64,000 nt of DNA, taken from Selaginella moellendorffii. Taxonomy: Eukaryota > Streptophyta > Lycopodiopsida > Selaginellales > Selaginellaceae. Both the position numbers and the translations under genes were made by a program. Under the pieces are notes generated by a model. That model did not search any database. It had not been told where the DNA came from and saw only the letters and a program-made list of their open reading frames with translations. Numbering within the stretch: position 1 is the first letter of the stretch; every line of letters begins with the position of its first letter. This document shows, piece after piece, positions 44,742 to 54,335 of this stretch. The stretch lies in contig NW_003314359.1 of NCBI RefSeq assembly GCF_000143415.4, positions 150,477-214,476 of the forward strand. The letters run 5' to 3'.

Positions 44742-46394
44742 CTAATCCATGAATCTTTCAATACCACGCCTGTAAATCTCATGCCAATTTTTCCTGGCAG
44801 CCTCTGAATCCCCAGATGCACCACAGGCCGCAAGACCAACAGCACAACAGCGAGCATTCGCGAATGAGAAACAAGGCGACCTTTGCATGACTTTGAAGGC
44901 TTGCAAGGCAGGCCCTCCTTGCCCGTTTCCAACATACGCAAGTATCAAAGCTGTCCACGAGAAAACGTCTTGGAACTTCCTCTGGTTGAAAATGGTTACA
45001 GCATCCACCAAGCTCCCGCAGCCGGCATATACTTCGATCAGGCAGCTCGTCAGGTATGTGCTCGAGTCAACTCCATACCTTGCAGCCGCTGAATGAATCG
45101 CCATGCATGTCTCTAGAGCTCCAACCTTGACACTCTTGCCATCCAGGGCCCTGGCCTCTTCTTCCTCTGCTAGAGCTTTGCAAGCTCTCGACGCGGCCAC
45201 AAATGCCCGAGCATCTACAGCTTTCCTTTCCTGTTCGAACAGCTCCAAGGCGGTTCTTGCCTCGCCACTCCCGGTGTAGCCCAGCATCAGGGACGTGAGA
45301 GGAACAGGGTGACTCCGCGTCTGGCCGAAGACATGGCGAGCATCAGCAAGGCTCCCACACCTTCCATACAGATCCACCAAGCTGCTCAGCAGAAACTCAT
45401 CACAGGCTTTGGCTTGCTTCAGAGATTGAGAATGCAAAGCCATGCCTCTCTCGAGAGCAACGAGTTTCACACGCCGGCCTTGGATTTCCGTCCACGTTTC
45501 CCTGGCTGCAAGCTTGCCGCATGCCTTGAGCGCGGCCGCGAAAGTTAGAGAATTCGGCTTGCATCCCTCGAGATGCATCTGTGCCAGTGCCTCCAATGCC
45601 ATCTCCTCGCCACCACAGTCGGCATAGCCAAGCACCATTGAAGTCCAGGAAATCACGTCGCGACTGATCATGCCATCAAAAACTCCAGCCGAGCCTACCA
45701 GGCTGCCAGACTTGGCATACATGTCGACCAAGGAGTTGGCAACAAAGATATCAGTGTCCAACCCAGCACTCCGAGCGTATGAGTGAACCGCCATGCCCGT
45801 CTCTAGCGAGTGGAGCTTAACAAGCCCCAAATCTCCATCCTCGTACACTCTCTTGGCAAGCTCCTTCTCCGCTAGGCCCGAGCAAGCCTTGAGCACCGCA
45901 ACCAAAGTCCGACTTGTCGGTTCACAGCGTCTCTCTTTGACCATGTTTGAGAAGAGATCCAGTGCTTTTCCTTCCTGGTGGCTGTTCACGTAGCCAAAGA
46001 TCATTGCGTTCCATGCCACAACGTTGTAACGAGCGAACCTCCTGTCGAAAACCATTCGAGCGTCAATGAGGCTCCCACATTTGGCATACATGTCAATTAA
46101 TGTGCTCACCACAAACGGATTCGTATCGCATCCAGCTATGGACACTTGGTGATGGATCTTCTTCCCGGCTTCTAGAGCGCCATAGCCATGACCCGCTGCC
46201 AAGCCAGTGCAAGCCCGAAAAGCAGCAACAAAAGTCCGGGAATCTGGAGCAACTCCTTCGGCCTGCATAGCAGCAAACAATCTCAATGCCAGCATTTGCT
46301 GGCCACTCGCGACATATCTCAAAATCAGCCCAGTCCAGGAGACGACACTCGTGACTTTGTCAAGTGCGTTGATAGCATCCACCATTTTGTCCAA
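44742..46394 (-). CDS. PLS-type PPR protein, probably 5'-truncated by a frameshift
   Basis: This intronless frame codes 550 residues of PPR units with the land-plant PLS pattern: VVSWTGLILRYVASGQQMLA, NPFVVSTLIDMYAKCGSLID, DVISWTSMVLGYADCGGEEM, FVANSLVDMYAKSGSL. No E, E+ or DYW end is present; the C-terminus is EIYRRGIERFMD. The first ATG (46394) falls inside a PPR unit. Immediately upstream, in another frame, lies GMRANAFVAT, the usual start of such a unit (G-x-x-x-N-x-FVA). A small deletion near 46395-46405 has probably broken the gene. The remaining protein may be a non-functional fragment or start internally. Organelle RNA binding would be the family role. Confidence 0.7.
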   Translation of the reverse strand: MDKMVDAINALDKVTSVVSWTGLILRYVASGQQMLALRLFAAMQAEGVAPDSRTFVAAFRACTGLAAGHGYGALEAGKKIHHQVSIAGCDTNPFVVSTLIDMYAKCGSLIDARMVFDRRFARYNVVAWNAMIFGYVNSHQEGKALDLFSNMVKERRCEPTSRTLVAVLKACSGLAEKELAKRVYEDGDLGLVKLHSLETGMAVHSYARSAGLDTDIFVANSLVDMYAKSGSLVGSAGVFDGMISRDVISWTSMVLGYADCGGEEMALEALAQMHLEGCKPNSLTFAAALKACGKLAARETWTEIQGRRVKLVALERGMALHSQSLKQAKACDEFLLSSLVDLYGRCGSLADARHVFGQTRSHPVPLTSLMLGYTGSGEARTALELFEQERKAVDARAFVAASRACKALAEEEEARALDGKSVKVGALETCMAIHSAAARYGVDSSTYLTSCLIEVYAGCGSLVDAVTIFNQRKFQDVFSWTALILAYVGNGQGGPALQAFKVMQRSPCFSFANARCCAVGLAACGASGDSEAARKNWHEIYRRGIERFMD

Positions 46395-46599
46395 GTGGCC
46401 ACAAAAGCGTTCGCCCTCATGCCATATCCTTGGAAGATCCCTTTTGTGAATTGTACAAGTATCCGAGCATATCTCTTAAATCTGGCAGTTTTTATTGAGA
46501 CTACAGTGTTTGACGTCAGCTACCTCTCTCCTCCTGGTTCTATGGTTCTAGTAGAGTGACTGAAATGTCGCCAAATGCAGGATAAGAGCCCCTTATATG
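46395..46599. other. Spacer upstream of the truncated PPR
   Basis: This stretch includes the out-of-frame PPR remnant (about 46400-46440) and the 3' flank of the membrane protein gene. Nothing else was seen. Confidence 0.4.
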
Positions 46600-47414
46600 T
46601 TAGCAGTGATTGACGCCTTTGACCATCTTGTTCTTGCGTCGATCAATCACCGCTAGTATTACCATTTCTACTGTGAGCACCACTATCAAAACAGCATCCG
46701 CCAGGGCTACCACCATGTTTCCCTGCTTCCAATCTGAATAAAAACCATACGCTGGGACTACAAAGCTCAGCGTGGTAGAGATGAAGAGGGCTCCAACCAT
46801 CGGGATGAAACTTACTACTGAGGGCTTTGTCCAACCTTCTTCAACCTCCTCCTCCTGGCTAGGCACTGGGACTTCTTCCACAAGCCTGCAAACTGATGCC
46901 ACCGCCGCACAAGCATGCCCCATCGCTGACAAAACTTGCAACACGATGAACCACGAAGATGTGGGTGCGAGAGGACTCAGTGCCGCACTGATTGCTCCGA
47001 CAGCAACGCTGATCAGCATGCACCACCTATAGTGGAAATAGGCAAGAACTCCAACGGCACCTGAGCGAAAACTCCTGTTGAGCAAAAGAAAGCAAGAAAA
47101 GTAAACCGCTTACCTCCTGTAAGAGAGCCGAGCACAAGCAGGATGTACAGGGCATCAGTGAAGCAAGCGAGTCGCCAGTATCTAATCGCAGAGTACTGCT
47201 CACCAATCTCGAAGTTGTCCATGTAGTGGTAGCTCCAGCGATACCCATGGTTGGAATGACAGCTCGGGCGAGGACAATCAGCGCAAATCAATGTTGGAGG
47301 AGATAGCGTGAAATAGGCGGTGTAGAAATACAACTGGCTGGACAAAGTAACCAAGCATGAAACAACACTAAAGAACCACCACAGTGGCCTCATGGTCGTA
47401 ACCCTTCCACCCAT
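46600..47414 (-). CDS. Multi-span membrane protein of unknown function
   Basis: Two exons (47414-47114, 47060-46600) give 253 residues. The intron acceptor used (CGCTCAG/GT) is the one that joins both long frames; the nearer AACAG would bring a stop. The protein has about six hydrophobic segments: LWWFFSVVSCLVTLSSQLYF, then AYFTLSPPTLICADCPRPSC, where four cysteines mark an extracytoplasmic loop, ALYILLVLGSL, CMLISVAVGAISAAL, WFIVLQVLSAMGHACAAV, VVSFIPMVGALFISTTLSFV and a last span near ADAVLIVVLTVEMVILAVI. The end is basic (DRRKNKMVKG). I do not recognise the family. A telo-box (AAACCCTAAAACC) lies just upstream of the start at 47428-47440. Confidence 0.75.
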
Positions 47415-47542
47415 CCTTCCAGAGAAGAAACCCTAAAACCTCCCTAAAAAACCCTTTTCTTTTGCCCCTTGTTTATAGAACAAGTGTCTACGTGGCAGAC
47501 AGTTGTGCCCTTATTAGGGCGAGACACGTAAGCGCACGCCCT

Positions 47543-47554
47543 ATCCCACATGCG
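47543..47554 (+). promoter_or_regulatory. Upstream sequence element (USE) of the U2 snRNA gene
   Basis: ATCCCACATGCG matches the plant snRNA USE consensus RTCCCACATCG closely, about 70 bp upstream of the U2 start. In plants this element with the -30 TATA box drives pol II transcription of U1, U2, U4 and U5 genes. Confidence 0.85.
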
Positions 47555-47582
47555 AAGGCGCAGAGTCATGCCCGGGCTAAAG

Positions 47583-47590
47583 TATATAAA
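47583..47590 (+). promoter_or_regulatory. TATA box of the U2 snRNA gene
   Basis: TATATAAA lies about 32 bp upstream of the U2 5' end, the position expected for plant snRNA promoters. The USE to TATA spacing is around four helical turns, which is the pol II type. Confidence 0.85.
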
Positions 47591-47614
47591 GAGGGGTGGG
47601 GGTAATTAAAACTC

Positions 47615-47810
47615 ATACCTTTCTCGGCCTTTTGGCTAAGATCAAGTGTAGTATCTGTTCTTATCAGTTTAATAGCTGATATGGGCCACGTGCCCCAACG
47701 CTATTAACCTAATTTTTTGGGTAGCTTGCTACCCGGTCCTCCACGTGTCGCTTCGGCCTTACACTACCGCCTTAGCCTGGCACAGCCCAACCCCCAAATT
47801 TAAACCCAAA
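47615..47810 (+). ncRNA. U2: U2 spliceosomal snRNA
   Basis: The 5' end ATACCTTTCTCGGCC and following ~65 nt are the near-invariant U2 core. It includes stem I (CTCGGCCTTTTGGCTAAGA), the branch-point pairing region GTAGTA (47648-47653) and stem IIa (CTTATCAGTTTAATAGCTGAT). A Sm-site-like AATTTTTTGG occurs near 47710. The 3' hairpins (TAGCTTGCTACC and the later GC-rich arms) follow. The 3' boundary is estimated from the usual 196 nt length. With tRNA-Val, it is one of two clear RNA genes in the window. Confidence 0.95.
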
Positions 47811-47895
47811 AAGAAAAACATCTAATTAAACAGTGCAGAGTTTCTGGAATCAAACAATTATTAAAAGTCTTAGCTGAAAAATAGTTTGGAAAGTG

Positions 47896-49401
47896 TTATG
47901 GAATTCTGTCCTTTCTATTTTGTGATAACCGGGTAGCCATCCTCTTAATGGCTTCTTGGTTGGTTTCAGTCCTATTGACAACAACTTCATAGGCACCAGT
48001 TTCCAAATTCACCATTTGCACTCGCTGTTTCAACAAACCTTTCCCAACCGTGACCAGTTTCTTCAAATTCTCCAAGCTCGAGTTGTCAACTTCGGCAATG
48101 CTGCCCTCGAGCTCAGAAGTCTGTCAAAAAGAGAAACACCAGATTCACGACCTTTTCAAACTCGAGCTTTCTTTTACCTGAATCCGAAGGAAGTTCTGCT
48201 CGCATACACCAAGCCGGAAGAGCGACGAGATGGTGTAGTCGACCATGTCGGAGCTTGCGTTAGAGAAAATGCTGATGATTGGAGCCCCGTTCTGATGAAC
48301 CACCCAGCCAAGAGGCCCCCATGTTGCTATCTCCTTGGCCGTGTAGCTCACGGTTTGATTGCCACAACCAAGAGAGATCACCAGCAAGTCCTCGAATTTC
48401 TGATAAGAGTTTACAATGAACAACGAGAAGCTCCTTTAGTTTAATCTATTTACCTCGAGCAGTTTAGTGCCTACTAATCCTGGATCCTGAGCTTGCGAGT
48501 CCTTGAGAGCTTGAACAATGGCTAAAAAGGTCTGCACATAGATAGAAAATAGTTGAGCAAACGGACTAGAGCTTTAAAAACTATGAGAAATTACTGGATT
48601 GTTTGCGGCGAGGCCGCCATCAACCAGGTTGAATTCCTCTCCTGTAGGCATCTTGAAATATTTTGGAGGCAAATAAGTTGGAGCCGCGCTGGTGCCCCGG
48701 ACAACATCTCGTAGAAACGCATTCTTGGGTTCGTTTGTTTTGGCCTGAAAGTCTTGACCGCTTTTATCAGAAGACAAAATCAAAACAAATTGCACGGACA
48801 CAAACCTCTGACGTTGCGAAGATCACAGGCTGCTGGAGTTTAGTGTCGAAGGTTGGAATAACGAGAGGAGCGAGTGTGTCTCCCATCTTTAAGTCGCCAA
48901 TATACTCGCGGAGGAGACTCTCCAGAGGCTTCTCGGAGTACTTTGGCCCGAAGAATCCAGCAGCGCTTTTGAGACTGTCAAAGTGAGAGTCAGCTCGAAA
49001 GATTTTCTATCAAAATAACGAGGAGAACGTACAAGTACTGCGGGAATATCTTCTGCGCATTCGCAAAGTAAAACCCAGTGACCTCTTTCGCCGTGAACCT
49101 TGGCCGATTGTCTTTGCCGGGAGTCCCCAGCATTGCAGCGATGATCCCTCCAGTGCTGGCTCCAGCGATGGTGTCAAAGTAATCCGCGAGCCTGGCGCTA
49201 GGGCCATCTAGCTCCTGTTTCGGAAAAAAAGAAAAAACACAGAGAGACATGAAAGTTGATGCTTTGACTCTGCTTTGAAAATTTTCCAAGAGAAACCTGT
49301 AAGCACTCCTCGAGGTACTCTAAAATCGTTGCGGGAATAACACCCCTCACTCCACCGCCATCGATGCTCAAGACACACTTCCTCCTCCTGCTTGTTTCCA
49401 T
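47896..49401 (-). CDS. Patatin-like phospholipase (copy 1)
   Basis: Seven exons (49401-49297, 49214-49033, 48974-48806, 48744-48595, 48531-48454, 48399-48178, 48120-47896) give 376 residues. The Ser/Asp catalytic dyad is intact: oxyanion motif SIDGGGVRG, nucleophile elbow GASTGG and the catalytic Asp in [11 protein letters not shown]. The [15 protein letters not shown]-like block and a hydrophobic [16 protein letters not shown] match plant PLP/pPLAII acyl hydrolases, cytosolic or membrane-associated enzymes acting on phospho- and galactolipids. Its neighbour (49900-51339) shares all intron positions, so they are tandem duplicates. Confidence 0.94.
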
Positions 49402-49899
49402 GAAACTCCTGTGCGATGGAAGATTCTCCCGAGAGTAAACGGGCCAAGGAATGGATCATACTTATATTATTTAGGATCCGTGACGCATTTGTTATGTACT
49501 CTTTATAAATGCGAGTCGTGCTTTTGAAAAGGGACACTGCAACGTTTGCCTCGTCAATACACTAAGGATAAGCGTGTTATGGTATACTGGTCTCAAGGCT
49601 GTCTGTTCGTAAACCTCAAAATGCATACGCAATTGGATGCCTTGCGTAATTCTGTACGTCCTTTGATCTATATAAATAACTAATTTATTCTAGAATTGAG
49701 TGGAGCAGAGATTAGGAAGGAATTTTTCCGATCGTAACAGTTGTAAGACACGGCTGCACGTCCCACGTTCGAACGGGTAAGCTCAACTGTGCCCTAAATT
49801 ATCAACCCTGCCCGCGCTAAATTTTACGCATTGCGTTTCATGCGCTCTTCAGACAGCCGGGTTGCAAGCCTGGTTTTTGTTGATCATGTAGCTTTCAGC
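49402..49899. other. Spacer between the tandem lipases
   Basis: This 498 bp stretch holds the copy 1 promoter and the copy 2 3' flank. A short tract near 49770 (ACGTTCGAACGGG) looks like a B-box but has no cloverleaf around it. No gene was seen. Confidence 0.45.
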
Positions 49900-51339
49900 C
49901 TAAAAATGTAAATTTGCAAACCTGCGAATGGCCTCCCCGTTGGTCTCCATGCCCGGCCGAAGGTCGTAAGAGCCATTGTGCAAGTTGACCCGTTTGACCG
50001 GCTCCTTGATCAGCTGTCTCCCAATGTTAACCAGCTCCGCAAGGTTGGCTGGCTTTGAATTGTCAACTTGCCCAGTCGCGTTCTCCAAAGTGGACGTCTG
50101 ACCACGAAATAAACTAAGCATTTCCCAATTCATGCATACGATCTCTCTTACTTGGATTCTTAAGAAGTTTTCCTCGCACAATCCGACCTGAAAGAGCGCC
50201 GAGATTGCATAGTCCACCATGTCCGAGCTCGCGTTGAGGAGCATATTCGTTATTGGCGGTCCATTGCGGTGCGTCACCCAGCTCAAAGCACCCCATCCCG
50301 CGGCTTCCTTGGCGCTGTAACTCACAGTTTGGTTGCCACAGCCAAGCGATAATACCAGCAAATCCTCAAATCTCTGGAAACCATATACCTTTGCAGGCTG
50401 ATTTATATCGAACACTACGATCGATTACCTGGAATATTGTTCGCGGGGTCATGCTTCCCTCACCCTGAGATTCTTTGAAAGTTTCCACCATAGCGAGGAA
50501 GGCCTGGAACATTGAGAATTAGAAAGAATTAGTGATACAGGTTAAGGTGGTGATGTAACTGGATTATTTGCGGCGAGGCCTCCATCCACGAGATTGAAGC
50601 GTGTTCCTTCGGTCGTCTCGAATTCCACGGGCGAAAAATACGTTGGAGCGGCGGATGTTCCTCGGGCAACGTCTCTCAGAAACGCATTCTTGGAAGCATC
50701 AGCAAAAGCCTGGTTTTCTTTGTTAGAAAACCATTGCATATGAAAATTATCTAGATTCTTTTTCTACCTCTGCAGTGGTAAATATGACTGGCTGCTGTAG
50801 TTTGATATCAAAGGTTGGAATCAAAACTGGTACCAATGTATCGCGCATCCTCAAATCTTCAACATAAGATTTCAGTATTCTCTCTATAGGATGGGCTGCA
50901 TACTTGGGACCAAAGAGACCATTTGCAGCGGTAAATCTGGCAAAGCATACGAAAAAATTCACGAGGAACTAAGAAGTAAAAAGACAGGATTTTTACATGC
51001 TCTGAGGAAAGATGGTACTCGAGTTCTTGAGGTAAAAATCAGTTATCTGTTTGGCTGTGAACAGGGGTCTTCCTTGGCTGTCGGGAACTGCGAGCATCAA
51101 ACACATTATCCCTCCAGTGCTTGTCCCAGAGATCATATCGAAATAATCTGCTATTCTCGCATGCTCTCCATCCAAATCCTGATATGATCAATCCTAACGA
51201 TTGAAACAAATATTTATCCAAATTTTACTTGTAGGCATTGCTCGAGGTGTTCCAGGATCTGGCTTGCGATCAATCCTCTCACCCCTCCTCCATCGATGCT
51301 CAAAACTCTCTTCTTGGAGCTCCCTCGATTATCACCCAT
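49900..51339 (-). CDS. Patatin-like phospholipase (copy 2)
   Basis: Seven exons (51339-51229, 51178-50997, 50936-50768, 50709-50560, 50503-50429, 50373-50152, 50097-49900) give 368 residues. The oxyanion motif SIDGGGVRG, the nucleophile in GTSTGG and the catalytic Asp in [11 protein letters not shown] are all intact. Exon 6 codes [20 protein letters not shown], nearly the same as copy 1. Exons 2, 3, 4 and 6 have identical lengths in both copies (182, 169, 150, 222 bp), while exons 1, 5 and 7 differ slightly. It starts 192 bp from the divergent GT34 gene. The sequence divergence suggests an old duplication with separate roles. Confidence 0.94.
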
Positions 51340-51530
51340 TGATCGCTACTAATGAGCTTATACTCTTCCAAGATTATATCCAAAACCACCAAGGCTGTTA
51401 TAAAGAGAGTTTCTTGCCAAAAAATCTATTCAATTACATTAAGTGTGTTTAATATTAAGATAAGCCAAATGCTTTGGAACTTTATGTCCTTAAAAGTTAT
51501 TTTGCCCTATTCTCTGTTCTAAGCAGAGCT

Positions 51531-52753
51531 ATGGGAAATCGCAGCCTTCGTCGGCGGCACGAGGATTCTCTAGCCCCCCTCGCCCCACTCAAGAGCGATT
51601 CGGACAAGAGGTTAGTCTCACGGATGATTAGGCGGCGCCGCGGCCCCCGCCTCCTCGTCACCGCATTGGCGCTCTTATTCGCCATCGCCGGGACCGCAAT
51701 CGCGGCGTCTCTGTGCGCCAGATTTCTCCTCTTGAATGCCAACAGGCTTGGAAGGCAATGCAGCAGTGGGATTGGCCCGCGACAGGGATTGAGTTTTGGG
51801 ATTGTGAGCTGCTCCGACGATCTGAGCACCGTGCCGCACAGATCGTTCCACGGGATGATGCAGCTCGTGTCTCCCAACAAGCAGAGATACGCCGCGATGC
51901 ATGGCTATGGCTTCATTGACGCCAGTGACGTTCTTGACGCTGAGAGGCCCCCGAGCTGGAGCAAGATCAAGGCAGTTCGCAAGCATCTGGGGAGCTACGA
52001 CTGGATCTTCTGGAACGATGCTGTAAGCTCCATTGATTTTTTCTTCTTTGGCCTCTCATAGTTTCCTTCCAGGACTCTCTCGTGACGAACTTTGCAGTGA
52101 CGCTGGTAAGTCCCGTTTGAGATCTCAAAGGCACTAATCTCGCAGACTAGGAAGAGGTGGTGAGTTCCACGCTTGGAGATGTCAAGTATGAGGACAGGCC
52201 AGATCTTATCATCACGCAGGACGTGACGGGATTCAATGCAGGCGAGTTTTCTTTACATTTGTAGTTTCCTTTCGCTTACACTCTTTGCAGGGATGTTCTT
52301 CATCCGTGACAGTGCGTGGAGCAGGGACTTTCTCAACCGGTGGTGGAACCAGACATCGCATATCAAACCGTTTGGCGAGTCCAAGAGCGGAGACAATGAT
52401 GCGCTCAAGTTTCTGATTCAGTCTATGCCCGCGGAGGAAAGGCAAAAGCACATCCACGTTCCTCGAATGCAGTGTTTATTCAACTCTTACCTCTGGATGC
52501 CTACCTGGAGAAATGTGTATCGACTTCTGGTAATGACGAGAATGGTGTGGAAAGGTAAGAGCCGGTTTTGGAGTTCTTTGAGTCGTCTGATATATTTCCT
52601 TCATCGTGACGTGAAGGTACTTATTCCACTGGAGACTTTATGGTGCACCTTGCAGGAGTGGACAACAAGAAGAGGTGGATTCATGAATTTCTTAAGAGGG
52701 CAGAGACATCTCACAAGGAGCTGCTGAACTTATGGACCATGACATGGTTATAG
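51531..52753 (+). CDS. GT34-type (GMA12/MNN10) glycosyltransferase
   Basis: Five exons (51531-52022, 52073-52105, 52151-52241, 52291-52554, 52617-52753) give 338 residues. It is a type II membrane protein with a basic N-tail and an anchor (LLVTALALLFAIAGTAIAAS). The lumenal domain has YAAMHGYGF, WSKIKAVRKHL, the metal-binding region DWIFWNDAD (split by intron 1), DLIITQDVTGFNAGMFFIRD, a W-W-N segment and SGDNDAL. It ends with STGDFMVHLAG and NKKRWIHEFLKR. The family includes xyloglucan xylosyltransferases and mannan galactosyltransferases of the Golgi. Intron 3 uses a GC donor (GCGAGT at 52242). The last exon is duplicated downstream. Confidence 0.9.
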
Positions 52754-52928
52754 ACATCTTTGAGTCGTCTGATATATTTCCTTCATCGTGACGTGAAGGT
52801 ACTTATTCCAGGAGACTTTATGGTGCGGAGTGGACAACAAGAAGAGGTGGATTCATGAATTTCTTAAGAGGGCAGAGACATCTCACAAGGAGCTGCTGAA
52901 CTTATGGACCATGACATGGTTATAGACA
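52575..52928. repeat. 182 bp tandem duplication of the GT34/epimerase 3' junction
   Basis: Copy 1 spans 52575-52756 and copy 2 spans 52757-52928. They are identical except that copy 2 lacks 2 bp (CT after TATTCCA) and 8 bp (ACCTTGCA after TTTATGGTGC). Copy 1 contains the end of intron 4 and all of GT34 exon 5. Copy 2 contains, on the minus strand, the last codons and stop of the epimerase gene. Confidence 0.95.
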
Positions 52929-54335
52929 TCTCCCGAGTTGAGGATCACGCTCGGAAAGTTTGGCTGGTTGACAGCGTTAGGGAAGCCTTGAGTCTCCAGA
53001 CACAAGCCGGCATACTTGGAATAGACAGCCCCGCCTTTGCCTTCGATCCTCACTATCTGGTTACCAGAGTAGAACTGGACTCCTGGCTGGTTCGTCCAGA
53101 TTTCCATCTTTCTCGTGCTGACGGGATCTTCCAGGGTCACGGCGTGGTAAAGCCCTTCGTCGTCTCGAACGGTTTTATCCAAGGCGAAGTTATGGTCGTA
53201 TCCTCCAGGGACGGACTCAATGCGGCTGCCGATGCTCATCGGCTCGAGGAAGTCGAACGGCGTTTTCGCCACTGGAGCAATCTCTCCGGTGGGAATAAGC
53301 AGAGCATCCACAGGGGTGTAGTGAGAAGCCAAGATCTTTACTGTGTGGTTGAGGATGCTCCCGCTGTTGTGACCGGCGAGGTTCCAGTAGCTGTGATGAG
53401 CCAAGTTCACTGGTGTCATCTTGTTCCGGGTCGAGGCGATTAGCTCCACTCTCAGCTCGTTTTCGCCAGACAAGGTATAAGTTACAGTCACGTCTATGTC
53501 GCCAGGAAATCCTGCAAGGCATTTTTTTTTTTTGTTTTGTTTCAAGGTTCTTACTCGTCTCTGCAGGTCTTTACCTTGCTCGGTGTTGTAGCTGTACAGG
53601 AGAAACTCGACAGACGGTGAAGAAGGATCCTTTGATGCTACTCGAGACCGCCAGAGTATGTTGTTATAGCCGATAAATCCTCCTGTGATTTGCTCTCTCT
53701 CTCTCTCGTTAGCTCTTTACTTTTGCGAGATTTGAAGACAAACCGTGTAAGGTGTTGTTATGATCGTTGCCTGTCAAGAAGTACGTGGTGCCATTGAGAG
53801 TGAACCTGGCGTCTTTGATCCGGTTAGCAACCCGGCCGACAATGGCACCAAAGTAAGGTGACGTTCCATCCTGGTGAGCGTTCTGATAATGACCTTGCAA
53901 GTTTTTCCAGGACTTACCATGTAAGGTTCTAGCGAGTCAAGCCCCAGGACGATGTCCACATCCTTTCCTGTAAGTCAGGACAAAACACTTGAGTCCAAAG
54001 ACGACCAGACTGTCGCGACAGAGATTGGCACTCTGGACAAGGAAAAGCTTGGAAAAACTATAGAAAATAAATAGAGAAAGCAGGACTGATTGGATCAATC
54101 AATCATTCACTCCTTGACGCTTGCCTGTTCTTGGATCGAGCATTGTGAGAGAGGTGATCGTAGCTCCCCAGTCAGTGATGCGAAGCGTGGTGGTTCCAGC
54201 GGTCAGAGTGTAGAGGAGCGCTCCGCCTCGTCCCCACGCTTCCACGGTCACTGCCTCGTTCTCCGCCCCTGGATTCGTCGCCAATGCCGTGAGCGCTGCC
54301 ACAGCCGGCAACAGCAACATCGCAAACTTAGCCAT
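52883..54335 (-). CDS. Aldose 1-epimerase (galactose mutarotase-like), secreted
   Basis: Five exons (54335-54125, 53967-53918, 53870-53744, 53682-53575, 53511-52883) give 374 residues. The first 20 residues look like a signal peptide (FAMLLLPAVAALTALA). Catalytic marks are clear: SPYFGAIVGRVANRI, LHGGFIGYNNILW, NLAHHSYWNLAGH (acid His), GGYDHNF and GLCLETQGFPNAVNQPNFP (base Glu). The end HVMVHKFSSSL is the family C-terminus and lies in copy 2 of the 182 bp duplication. Intron 1 can be read with a GC donor (54124) or a weak GT six bases on; both keep frame and differ by two residues (GKR). It interconverts sugar anomers, probably in the apoplast. Confidence 0.93.

Noticed and set aside
47614-47890. 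Whether the U2 sequence could be a retro-copied pseudogene.
   Set aside because: The core is intact and the USE and TATA elements lie at the correct spacing, which retro-copies lack.
49740-49800. A tract with a B-box-like ACGTTCGAACGGG, suggesting a tRNA or SINE.
   Set aside because: No acceptor, D or anticodon stems can be drawn and no A-box stands at the right distance.
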